Below, one piece after another: positions 1-10,320 of a stretch of DNA of 64,000 bases. The notes under the pieces were generated by a model. That model was not told where the DNA came from and did no database searches. It saw only the letters and a program-made list of their open reading frames with translations. The position numbers were made by a program, and so were the translations under genes. Every line of letters begins with the position of its first letter. Within the stretch, counting starts at the first letter, position 1. The stretch is from Fasciolopsis buskii (lineage: Eukaryota > Platyhelminthes > Trematoda > Plagiorchiida > Fasciolidae), in assembly GCA_008360955.1 (NCBI GenBank), contig LUCM01000663.1, positions 128,968 through 192,967 of the forward strand, written 5' to 3'.

Positions 1-2711
1 AGTACAGACAATCATTGTTTAAAATTTAGCAAAAATTGTGGAAACACGTCTTCTCTTATTTCGAAGAGAACGCATGAGACAAAAATTGAAACGAATTGCA
101 TCATTATAGAAAGTCTCGTTGTTTCTTTTAACTTGGAGTTTCGAACTGTGAATGCTGTTAGCAAAGTAGGCAAAAAACCACATGAAAACAGGTTATGCCA
201 ATCGAAACGTCACCCCGTATGGACAGATTTTCAGTTTTCTGTTATTCTTTCAGGAAATTTGCTCGTATTTTGTAGAACTGCAAGTTGTTTTCATCTGTGG
301 GGTAGTACGAATGACTAAGATTCAAGATGAATATCGTTATAAAAACTGAATAAAAAAGGCATCAGATGTTTCTCGCCCTGAACATTCGATTGTAATCCGT
401 TTTCTTTTTTATATGACGCTTTGCAAAATACCAACTCACCAAAAGATGCCTAAAATCAGACTACAAGTCGATAGGCAAAAAATTTTGGAAATTAAAACAA
501 GAAACCAGTAGGACAGCAATACAAGGTTTCTGTCCCGGATAATCCGGCTGACTCTTTCTTCGGAACAAAGCAAGTGCAGATTATGAAGAATGACCAACTA
601 GAAAATTAAATGCTACTATAAACGTGCTTGGTTTCCTATCCACCAGCCATCGATTTTCATCGGATGTCGATAATTATGCCTCTAATAACAAACTGTATGG
701 TACCGTGTATCTTGTAAATTACGAAATAAGGTTTATACTGATCTACTTCATGCACCACATAAACGTTCATACTTGCCACTGATAGGCAGGGCAATTGGCC
801 GGCAAAATTGGAACACTAACTGGCTTCATATGTCCTAATTTGATAGTATCAGATAACTGAACCGATCATTAGGTCGGAATAACCAACCAATAATTGATTT
901 CTAACCCAGATTCTTCCAGAACTCAGTTAGTAGACGTGTTGCTTACATGTATTGTCAGAACTGCATACTTATTTGATCAGGTAAAAGACTATCTACTTCA
1001 AGCCGATGTGCACTCGCCATCAGTGAGACGAGGAAATTTGTCCCGAAAAATCCAGTTTGCTAACAGAAAAAACCGATTTTTCCAGTCGGTCTTGTTCCTT
1101 TTTGTGGCTTGGACATGAATGTCTCTGACGCAATAATTAATTGCTTTCTGTCGATCCGATCGTTGCTAAGTGAACCCGGAAAAGCACGGGAAAAATTTAC
1201 AAACGCGATTATCATTTTGATAAATATATTTTTTCACTTAAAACGTGATTGTTTAAGGGGAAGTGGTTGCCCCACACCAGTGATTCGCAATCTAATGATA
1301 AAGTATGACCATTCAGCTATTAAACATTTTATTAAAAGATATTGTGGGAGTATTGATTTGTAATGTGCGTTATTTAGAACGACTTGAAACTTCTTTTCTA
1401 TTTTGCTACGCAACGGTATCGAAAAAAGATTGATTTGTGACCCACTGATACATCTTCTTCTCTCAAAATATTTAGACGGATCGCAAACATCCCGAATTAT
1501 CTTTAACGGAATCTCCTCGGTTGCGAGTGAAACGAATGGAAACAGTTAGTATTCCTGAACAATAAACAAGACTTAAGGGGGAAGAGGAATCAGAGAATGC
1601 ATCTCAAAATTATTAAAATCACCTCTAGCAACAAGCATTAATTGAAAGATCCGGAGCAATGAAGTCCAGTTCTAAAGTTCAAAAGAAGGAAGGCTAAAAG
1701 TAAAAGGGTCAATAAAAATATTGATTAGGTCAAACTTTCTGATCAAAGCCGCCGCAAAAATGGACCCATAGCTTTTGGTTGTGCGATCCCAGATCACGAT
1801 TACTGGTAACCAGTATCAACCGACCAGCAGGTAACATGACGTTACTGGCCACATGGAATCGGTTTTCTGGAGTTCTGTTGATGACCACGAATGAATCTTT
1901 GATGTACACTGAATAACCCATACTGACCAGCCATTCAGACATCAAACTTCTAATGGCTTTTTGACATTCTTTCTTAATCATACTAATCAAACTAAAAGGC
2001 ATAAGACGGTTCACATTAAATACTACATGGTGCACAGCTTTCTCGGTAAATCTACAGCCTTGCTGAGCCGGAGTAAGCGGTCAGCCTAAGCGATCTTTAA
2101 AAACTGTGTACGATGCACCACCTGTCTTATGAGAAGAATGGACTGTTTTTCTGTTATGTCTATTGTTATGCTATCTGCATTCCATTAAATGAAAACTTTT
2201 TCAGCCAAAATTAATTATTTATTCAGCGGTGATCTCTGATTGAGAAACAACTCAACATCTGGATTTATAAACGCATGTATTCATAATCATCATGTTCTTC
2301 ATTACAACATTAAAATAAATTGCTGGCTAGTAGAACCGATTTCGTCTCACTTTTGCATGAAGTAGGTTATGCGTGAAAATTGCTGCAATCTTTGCCGGGT
2401 ACTTATGAATTTAGTCAGACATTTTATAGTAAATCCAAATGCCAGTAGCAATCGGACGTGACCACTCCGACTGAATACATTGAATACCCCATGGGAATCA
2501 GCTGATGCGGCTGGTAGACGGCCGAAAATATAGCCGGGGTATCTATACGGGAACGATAATCGAGACAAGATGGTGTTCGTTGTTAATAAAAGACTTGTTG
2601 TTTGCTGCTCGGCCTGCCAAAAAAGGCAGACTCTGCTCCATAAACTTCGAACAAGAGACAACGTAGGTGTCGACTCTGTAATTTACACCCGTCAAAATCA
2701 CTTAATTTAAG
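1..2711. other. unassigned DNA, possibly intronic
   Basis: AT-rich sequence with no recognisable gene. Open frames of 61-104 codons exist (for example 1730-2035 and 2347-2661 on the minus strand), but none shows a domain I know or a convincing pair of splice sites. If the receptor exon at 2712 is real, this stretch would be its upstream intron, and the exons for the ligand-binding domain and membrane segments 1-3 would lie to the left of the window. I looked for those segments here and did not find them. Confidence 0.4.
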
Positions 2712-2942
2712 CATTTACAATCTGACTTGAACGATGCGTCCAAGATTCTAGGTGACATTCAGGAAATGGCAAATAAGTTGGCCTGCATAGGGAAGTGGAA
2801 AGTGAATTATCGAGTGGTTGACAGAATTTGTTTTATGGGTTCCCTTCTTGGTGTGATAGCATTTTTTCTCGGGCTTAGATGTAAGACAGCATATCGAGAG
2901 CTCCTCACTAGGTCATCATTTGTCACGAAGCGTATTATCTGA
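2712..2942 (+). CDS. probable last exon of a nicotinic acetylcholine receptor subunit (TM4)
   Basis: Open frame ending at TGA (2940-2942). Its middle reads WKVNYRVVDRICF and runs into a hydrophobic segment (about 17 residues, ICFMGSLLGVIAFFLGL). In nicotinic receptor subunits the end of the cytoplasmic loop and the start of TM4 have the pattern I-x-x-(I/M)-A-N, a charged stretch, then W-K-x-V-A-x-V-x-D-R. Here IQEMANKLA precedes GKWK and V-V-D-R-I, so order and spacing both fit. TM4 would be followed by a short tail of about 20 residues, which is usual. The exon probably begins after the AG at 2710-2711, because an in-frame TAA lies at 2703-2705. The protein would be one subunit of a pentameric ligand-gated channel in the plasma membrane. 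Only this terminal exon is in view, so an isolated gene fragment is the main alternative. Confidence 0.5.
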   Translation, partial: HLQSDLNDASKILGDIQEMANKLACIGKWKVNYRVVDRICFMGSLLGVIAFFLGLRCKTAYRELLTRSSFVTKRII

Positions 2943-3390
2943 CCAGTCAAGACACGATACTTCGAATCTGAAACTAGGCGGTGTTTCAGTTTATCCGTCT
3001 GTCATGAACTAGTTGGATGCTGGTCAAAACAAATTGTCCAAATTCACGTTGTACTCTAGTGATGATGATCAGATCAAAGCCGGAAGTCGGTTTTCTGTGA
3101 TTAAACTCCGGATTATTTGTTTCAGGGGTCAATTCCTTTTCGCATTTCATCATAAGAAGAAAAAGTAGAGGTACAGAATACTCACAACAACGTTTGTCTA
3201 TCTGTCAGGTAAGCGGGCTACATGACGTCAAAATCTTCAGCCGAATTTAGGACAACTTTTCGAAAGCATTTCAGCTTCACCCAAATCATCCCAGATTTTT
3301 GCCGAGATAAAACCCGGGATGAACTAAACTTGCCTGGCATTAAGTTAAACAGACATGGCTGATTAGGCAAGGGATATCAGTCCGTTTCTA
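2943..3390. other. unassigned; contains one exon-like segment
   Basis: Would include the 3' UTR of the receptor exon. At 3128-3208 a segment lies between a good acceptor (ttatttgtttcag) and a good donor (CAG then GTAAGC). It is open in one frame for 27 codons (VNSF...SICQ), but nothing in it is recognisable and no neighbour exon was found. Confidence 0.3.
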
Positions 3391-3660
3391 CGAGGTGGTT
3401 AAATGGAATCAGCATTTGTCCGCAAACGGGTCAGTGTTTCGAACCCCAGGTCGGCAGGTCACTTTGGTAGCAGGCGGCAGCTCGCTGCTCCCAGATTTTT
3501 ATCACACCTGACACAGAGTGACTTTATGTAAGTCTGCGGCACTGCAAGTTTTGGGGTCAAAGCTGTCAGTCTTTTACCCCGTGTGGTAGACCCCAATAGC
3601 TATGGAACATGTCCCTCCCAGTGCACTCATGTTTCAAGTACATCAATAAAAAGTTTGGAC
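3391..3660 (+). repeat. tRNA-derived SINE-like repeat (family A)
   Basis: The head resembles RNA polymerase III internal promoters: TGGTTAAATGG (3396-3406) as A box and GTTTCGAACCC (3436-3446) as B box, about 30 bp apart. A GC-richer body follows, then the A-rich tail ends in AATAAAAAGTTTGG (about 3645-3658). Cloverleaf pairing of a functional tRNA is not evident, so this is a retroposed element and not a tRNA gene. No second copy was seen in the window. Confidence 0.6.
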
Positions 3661-6600
3661 AATCAAATACCTGTGTTTGGGCATCACTTTTTGTTTGACC
3701 ATATCAGTCCTTGTTCTTTTGTTTATTAACTTCAAATTGGGCGTTTGACAAGGGTGCACATTGAAACAAACACTCAAATTGTGAGAGAAAGTCTTGGTGA
3801 CTACTTTGTTTGTTATTGTGACACACGCATGCATATTTTTTGCATGGAAACGTTTTTTCGATTGTTGATTTGATAAATTCTTTGAGGAAGACTGCGAACC
3901 ATTGGGCACCACAAATTGTGCCAAAAAAGGGCTTCATGTGATTCGTTCTCGTGAATCCATCAGGATGCCAATGATGGCCTAAACTATTCTCGTCAAGGTT
4001 TTAAATCGATCATACCATATGTTCATTTATTGAACTTGTTGACCTGCCCAACAAGCATACAAATTCTCCAGTTTTCATACGTATGATTTTTCTATCCTAT
4101 TTTTGTACATACACTCAAATTCAATTCTGAATTTCACTGACAGCAAAGGTAATCGGAGTAGTTTTTATTTCAGTTCTTAGACTTCCTGAAACCGCATTAT
4201 TAGAATCAGACATTTATCAAACAGTTTTACAATTGGTTTTGGTTGTCTAGAGAGAGAAATAATGTGCACCAATTTGAAATTGCCAGCATTGGATCTGGTT
4301 GTGAATGGCAAATTGGAAAACTGTTAAGTCTAATTAGTGATCTAGGTAGACGGAAATGGGTAATGGTTAAATGGTAAAGAATACGCTGAATCCAAAGGGA
4401 AGCAGTCCGGATGTTGTTCATGATGAACATTTTGGGGTGAATGCGCTGGTGTCACAGTGAGTATTATTCATGGTACTTTATCACAGAGGATGCGTGAAAG
4501 TCATGATGGATGAGCAGGTTGTTATGTCCGCCGTCCGATATGAGTAAATCACCTTTCTGTTCATTCTTGCTCCAGCTGTGCAGTGTTTTGTTTGGGTTGG
4601 GTTCTGACCAGCAAGGAGAAAGTTATTAGGGAGGTTCGTGACACTGTCAGTGCTTGGACTGGTTCATTCTGTGCTTTGATCTTTTTCAAATGTACAGTTA
4701 TGGTTTTTCCACTTTTACTGCTGTTCTGCCAGGTCTTAGCTAAGGAAACCACAAACACCCATTGTTCCCCCATACACACGATACTTAAACCTTTTTACGC
4801 CTGTCTTCCTTTGCCACTGAGATTGATTGGGGAAGGTGTAGTTGAAGTAATACACGGTTAATTTGGCCTCAGTTTCGTCTCATGAGATGGCCATGTGTAT
4901 AATCAGAATAATAGAGTCGTCATAATTGCATCGCACAGCGGGCGGATCATGTATAAGTTTCCACGGTGACTCTTTGTCAGGCTGACTTGTAGGAAGAAAG
5001 CTGTAATGACAGACGATATGAATGCATTTGTTGAACAGAGGGAGTTAATGAATCCCCAGAAGCTTGAGTGAACTGAATTCAACTGTTCCGAGCTAGATAA
5101 AATAGTTTCCTGACCAGTGGTACATATGAACCGAGATCGGATACTCATTTTCCGCCAGTAACATCGAAATGCAGTCACGAAAACTTGATTTGATGAAATT
5201 GTTTCAATTACTTCTGTTCTCATGTAAAAGATGATTGTAGATTTTATAGACTGATACCTATTTGAAAAAGTCTGATGAATAAAATCTTTTGCAAACGACA
5301 CGACCGTTATTAGACAAGCGGTTCAAATGAACTTGCTTGGGACGAGGGACAATCCGATGAACGCGGTTTACTCTTCGGTGAATAAAGTCATTTGGACTGA
5401 TATGCACAGATTAAAACAGATACAAATGACAAACAGTTGCAGGTCTGGAGATAAAAATCTTAAGACTTTACCGATAGAATGAACATTCCACCTGTTCAAG
5501 AATTCTAATAATTGGGTTAAAAAACGAGTAGTAATGGACATTTATAGTTGACCAAAGCAGCAGATATTTTTCCAATGATGCCTATTCTTATTTAAATAAT
5601 ATCAGTGCTGTTGGTAACATTCGGACTGAACACGAACTCAACAGTTTTATTTGGGATTTTGCTTTTAAAATGATTTTCTATTGATAGCTTTTGATATTGA
5701 TCATGCAACTCTGAGTTGTTCCGGAAATCTACACAGGTTGGTCATAGTTGAGTAGGACATCTATGATGGGATATTTTCTGCAGTGCAAACAGTGCAATGA
5801 AAGCAATAGTTAGCAAGAATTATTGCTGTCTGACAAAAACAAGTCTTTTTCACTTTTTAACTGTGAACAATTGCCATGGGTAGTGCAGAAAACAACTATC
5901 CACCCCGTCCTGACTTTTTGTCGATACAAAATGTTCCGATCCGATGATCAGACAAATGATTTAGGAAAACGTTCTCCGGATGAAGCGGCAAAAGATCATT
6001 CTAAACGGTAATGGACTTTGCATGTATGAAGAGGTCATCTTGATGCAAACAGACCGCAAATGAATTACATTATTTTTTGATTCACTAACTGAACAATTCG
6101 CTTTTTTATCAATCGATGTTACTGATTGATAATGATCGTTCTTGACTGCTCTATTTCTAACCAAATCGATGCGAGGGCGCGCGAGCTTTGTTTTGTAAAT
6201 ATCTTTCGATTAATACCAATTTCAGAACAAATATTTTACTGCAAATACCATTGCATACATGTTCAAAGATGTTTCGCGACCACACAGTTTTAAATAGAAT
6301 GCATTTAGCTTTGACATCGTTGCCACTCAAACCCGAGGGTGACTATTATCTGTCTGCATAGTGGACAGTAAAACGGGCTAACCACTGCTTAGTAATCGTA
6401 GCCTAGAACCCACCTTGTTACATTCCATTTAATCAGCATGCCGTCACTGAAGCGGAGCGCGGTCGGGACAGACCAGTGCTTTTTTACTGTAACGTAGAGC
6501 TATGGTTGACAAAAGCACAGTCGGAAAAGAGTGTGTTTTTTCGCCAAGGTACCCTTTCTTAGGGACTAGGCTATGGAAAAGAGGTGGGAGTAATGAACTG

Positions 6601-6880
6601 CAATATGGGATGAACATGCTGAGAAAAAAAAACCAACTTTTACCAAGCACACCCACCACCTGCCATTACGAGTGCAACATATTCGGAATACGTTGTGAAT
6701 TAGTGTCGCATGTCAAGACGAATTCGACGGGTGAGCGATGCACTGTTGTGCAATTGACGCAGAAATTTACGGATGATTAAACAACATTTTTGTTTGATTT
6801 ACGAATAAACCAGTTTGACGACAGCTTTTAAAACACGATCGTTGTAAAATTTCGTATAAGCTTCTCATAGGTAAGCATTT
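3661..6880. other. no gene recognised
   Basis: AT-rich DNA with scattered open frames up to 132 codons (4903-5301 minus). I could not assign a domain, a signal peptide or a convincing exon pair. The frame at 6502-6780 (+) contains two dibasic sites (WKR, RKK) but lacks the amidation glycines and signal peptide expected of a neuropeptide precursor. Confidence 0.4.
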
Positions 6881-7010
6881 GCTTGCATGTATTTGCGCAT
6901 TCATGCTATCTGAAAGTGTGTGTAAGTGTGCGCATGTGCGAACTTGTGAACATATCTGTATGTAGGTATGTTTATATGTATGTATGTACTTGTGTATGTA
7001 TGGATGCTTA
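6881..7010 (+). repeat. TG / GTAT-type microsatellite tract
   Basis: Degenerate run rich in TGTG, TGCATG and GTATGTAT units. The minus-strand 86-codon frame across it (rich in H, T, Y and K) is an artefact of this simple repeat. Confidence 0.8.
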
Positions 7011-7989
7011 TTTGCTCGAATATCCACGGTTGGGCCGCTTCATCTAGGAAATAATCACAGAACTTGGTGAAATATCCTAGTGCTATGGACCAAAATGACC
7101 AAGTTTAGAACAGCGTAAACGTTTTCACCGACCTAAATGCTAAATATTTTGCACGACCAAAATATTAGGACATGAAGGTCCCTTCCATAAAATAAAAGAG
7201 ATTCATGAATTTTGGCAGTCGGTGATCGACAGATCGACATCGCGTTTGTCCCCAAAAATCGTGTAAAATGTTATGTAATCAGTGAGAATGAAGTAAGAAG
7301 AAAACGGATAAAACATTTTGAGATGAGACTTCAGACTGGTTTTACAGATGGATGTAAATCAGCCTCCATCGAACATGAACTAAACCCATCTGACACTATT
7401 GGTTTTCGACATTTCCAGTTAGTTCTAACCTAGGTGATTTAATAACGCTTTAGTTAATTTTCTTGATCACTTTTGTGACGTCTTTTCCTTCACTGTATTT
7501 GATGTCCCGCATTTGCCCGAGTGAGTAATACCAACTCTCTGCCCCAATCGGTGAAAATGACCTGGAAGCTCAACCATGGAATAACCGCTGGATCAAAAAT
7601 GATGAAACATAGGACCAATGGTGCTTACCATTGGATTAAAGAAGAACGAGAAATCAATTGCTCATTAAGAAATTCTAAGAAATGGACGGAATGAACTGAT
7701 TAAAACATCACCTATCAGAATACACGGAATCGCTATTTTCCAAATGATTCGTCATGCAGTGACAACGTTCAACTTGCCATTGAAAATTAAGAAATCACTG
7801 CACAGCTGCAAGCTATCAAGTAACGAAGCTCCGTATGGCTTTGCGTTAATGTCTTCGTTGTCTACAGCGAAGATCGTCTTCACCCGGGAGTCGTTGATCT
7901 GGCATGTTTAATCGTCTGTGGTCTGCAAAATCCAGTCTTGAATATAGGAGCTATATCATATAGTGGTTATATTCAATGAACCGTAGAGA
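7011..7989. other. no gene recognised
   Basis: Contains a 73-codon plus-strand frame (7212-7433) with no known domain. Nothing else supportable was seen. Confidence 0.35.
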
Positions 7990-8165
7990 AGCAGCCCGGC
8001 TAGCTTAATGGATAAGAGGTTCAACCCACAATCGTTCGTCACGGATTCGCACCCCGGTACCGGCGCGATTGATATGCACTGCCGATGACTCTTAACAGGG
8101 ATGAAACTGCTGTAAAGTGCTTCTATGACTTTTAATGGAAAATCGGATGTTGACGTTGCTTGACG
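7990..8165 (+). repeat. tRNA-derived SINE-like repeat (family B), full-length copy
   Basis: A box TAGCTTAATGG (8001-8011) and B box GGATTCGCACC (8043-8053) in the correct order and spacing. A body follows whose landmarks recur at 58.6 kb and 19.6 kb: GATATGCACTGCCGATGA, then GGGATGAAACTGCTGTAAAGTGCTT. Divergence between the copies shows that they are old. Confidence 0.75.
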
Positions 8166-9690
8166 AATCATTTAAAATTTCACTTTAGATCCCATACTAA
8201 TGCGAATCGATGTTCTTTGAGGACTAACTTTCTTATCTTTATTGGACTGGAACTTTACGAATTGATGATTCGCTCTTTTCTTGTTGGAATATTCTAGTGC
8301 TTTAGTTGCCTTTCTGTTTGTGATGTTTTTGGAAGATATTCGGTGGTTCCTTGCACAAATGAAATCAAAATTTACCATACAAAAATTGCATTATGACGTT
8401 TGCGATGAGCTTTATACTCTTCGCTACTTCGGGTAACAGCCAGACGTCAAATTTCGACAGACGTTGTTCCATAACTGACATGTGAACGTGGATGAACGCA
8501 TGCTTTCAAGTATTCCAAAACAATGGAATCTTACCCCTACTGACCATTCAGTTACGTTTGACACCTGAGGCTGGTCACAACTTTTTCCGTTCGAAGAGAC
8601 GAATTCAAACTTCTTACGGTATGCGTGTTTTGAAGCACTGCAAAGTTAAATTTTCAATTTTTGAGAAAACGTTATTCAGTTAAATCAAAATGAGGTAATA
8701 AGATGACAGTAAGATGCTCTACCAATACTGTGATATATTTATGAGGGAGAACAAATTAAGTTAACCAAATTTTGAAGCACTGTTGTCTGTGTTTGACAAG
8801 GAGGACTGTCTGTCCTAGTCTCAGTGAAACCTTGCTTCATTTCAAGCAAGGACTGCGATGTATATCGACCTGAATAAGGATACTTGTGTCCTCTGTCAAG
8901 CTTACTAACTTATACGTCTAGGTAGAATAAATATAGTTATGCATATGCGAAAACAAAGTTGTTCAACGAGGTACTGAATGATGTAACGTGTGTCACTGAC
9001 CCTACCAAGTTTCAGCGACCGTTCTTTGGACTGAATGCCTCATGCATGACCTCAGTTTATCCGGTCAGCCTTATGCTTGAGAGTCGCCAGACTCGAGCTC
9101 CTCCCTAATGAGAATTCATCTCTGATGCACATCACAAACTGACTTAGGGGATGTACAAAAGGAACGAAAAATGTTCAATATTTCCCGGTTGATGGGTAAT
9201 TGATAAAATAGGCCAAAAATCTGCAAATATCACGCGATAAACCTTGGAACAAACAAGCCGTCTTTCTGAAGTGAGTGTAGAAGATACGCTGATAACCCGT
9301 CCATGCACGGTCAGTTCCGGGTCGATTGTCGCTCATCCAGTAGTTAATTCTGTTCATTCGACGCCATTATACGGTTTACAACGAACTGAAATAAGAAGCG
9401 TACTGCTCACATACATGATAAGTCAAATATTTGCATTGCACTAAAGAAATCCAGTAACATGAGAGGTGGCGTTTTGCTTACACAGAAAGAGAATCGGTGT
9501 AGACTGACAGGATAGTTGCGCAAATTATTTTCGTAGTTGTGACCTGCGAAACTGATCGAAATCGAAAAAGTGTTTCCTTATAATCCAATGTTTGTTTCAT
9601 TGTTTTGAAAAAACTCTGGTTTATTCTCTTGCTCAATGATATTAGGGATTCTGTGAGGAGAAACTAGTCCTGTGGTTTCACTCAGTTTAC
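8166..9690. other. no gene recognised
   Basis: Open frames of 60-68 codons only, none with recognisable features. Confidence 0.35.
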
Positions 9691-9991
9691 CGGCAAATGA
9701 AAACACTAATTAATTGAAGAATTATTGCTCTTTCTTCCAACGAAAGCAATTTACGAACAGTTTCTGCTCCCAGTGAAACAAATCCAGTGTTGCTGAGGGA
9801 AAGCAAAAACGATAGCAAATGCGCTATTTCCATCAGTATTTCATTTTCCCGCGGTGCGGTAATTTGCAAGATAATTCGAGTTGATATCATCAACATGCTT
9901 GCTAACAGCACAAAAAGGACTACTACAACATCAGCACTAAGCCTTTCCATGTTTGATTTACGCAAAATGTGCTCTGTAGTCGATTCACGAA
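9691..9991 (-). CDS. candidate exon of a hydrophobic membrane or helical-repeat protein
   Basis: About 100 codons open on the minus strand between an acceptor (AG at 9992-9993) and either a stop or a donor (CCG then GTAAAC at 9690). The protein begins with a charged stretch (RESTTEHILRKSNMERL), then a hydrophobic helix (ADVVVVLFVLLASMLMIS), a short polar loop, a second hydrophobic helix (EIAHLLSFLLSLSNTGFVSL) and a basic segment (ETVRKLL). This order resembles TM6, loop, TM7 and helix 8 of a class A receptor, but the CWxP and NPxxY motifs are absent. A helical-repeat (ARM/HEAT) protein is equally possible. It joins the exon at 10023 across a 31-nt intron in matching phase. The opposite strand is also open here (9787-10170), which lowers confidence. 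Confidence 0.3.
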
Positions 9992-10022
9992 CTGTTTTAT
10001 TGGTAATTCGCATTTCACTTAC

Positions 10023-10090
10023 CCAGGAACTGGATGTATTCGCGTGCGCTTGCTTGATCAATTGCAATCTGATTCAATTTGAAAATAGTT
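10023..10090 (-). CDS. candidate small exon upstream of the 9691 exon
   Basis: A 22-codon exon, TIFKLNQIAIDQ plus ASAREYIQFL, ending at a consensus donor (CTGG then GTAAGT, intron starting at 10022). The intron to the next exon is only 31 nt (9992-10022, ending in AAAACAG), a size known in trematode genes. One leftover base at the exon end plus two at the next exon start gives an open junction. The acceptor on the upstream side (AG at 10091-10092) is weak. No function is recognised. Confidence 0.3.
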
Positions 10091-10194
10091 CTGCACAGTG
10101 CGATTTGTTACATAAGGCGAAGTACAATGTCACAGAAACATCCTTCATTCATATGAGGCACTATAAATAGAGGCAATTGGGCAACCTTTGTCTT

Positions 10195-10320
10195 TTACTT
10201 CCTTTATTAATAAAATAGCAATGTACATCATTTTTTCAGAAAGAGTCACGGCCCACAGAGGGCTGCCAATTGGGAGGTTTGACTTCAGATTAGAACCAGC
10301 TACTTTGCTCTGCTTTTAAA
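10195..10320 (-). repeat. SINE-like repeat (family C), degraded copy on the minus strand
   Basis: Shares an ordered series of landmarks with 56275-56445: TTTATTAATAAAATAGCAATGTA, then AAGAAAGAGTC or AAGGAAGCTGC, then CAGAG-GT-CCAA-TGGG. The tRNA-like head has decayed beyond recognition in this copy. The orientation is taken from the better copy at 56 kb. Confidence 0.55.

Noticed and set aside
3128..3208. Exon-like segment between a good acceptor and GTAAGC
   Set aside because: Only 27 codons, no partner exon and no domain.
6502..6780. Possible neuropeptide precursor with dibasic sites
   Set aside because: No signal peptide, no amidation glycine before the dibasic sites and no repeated peptide.
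6767..7027. 86-codon minus-strand frame
   Set aside because: Runs through a GTAT microsatellite; its composition is an artefact.
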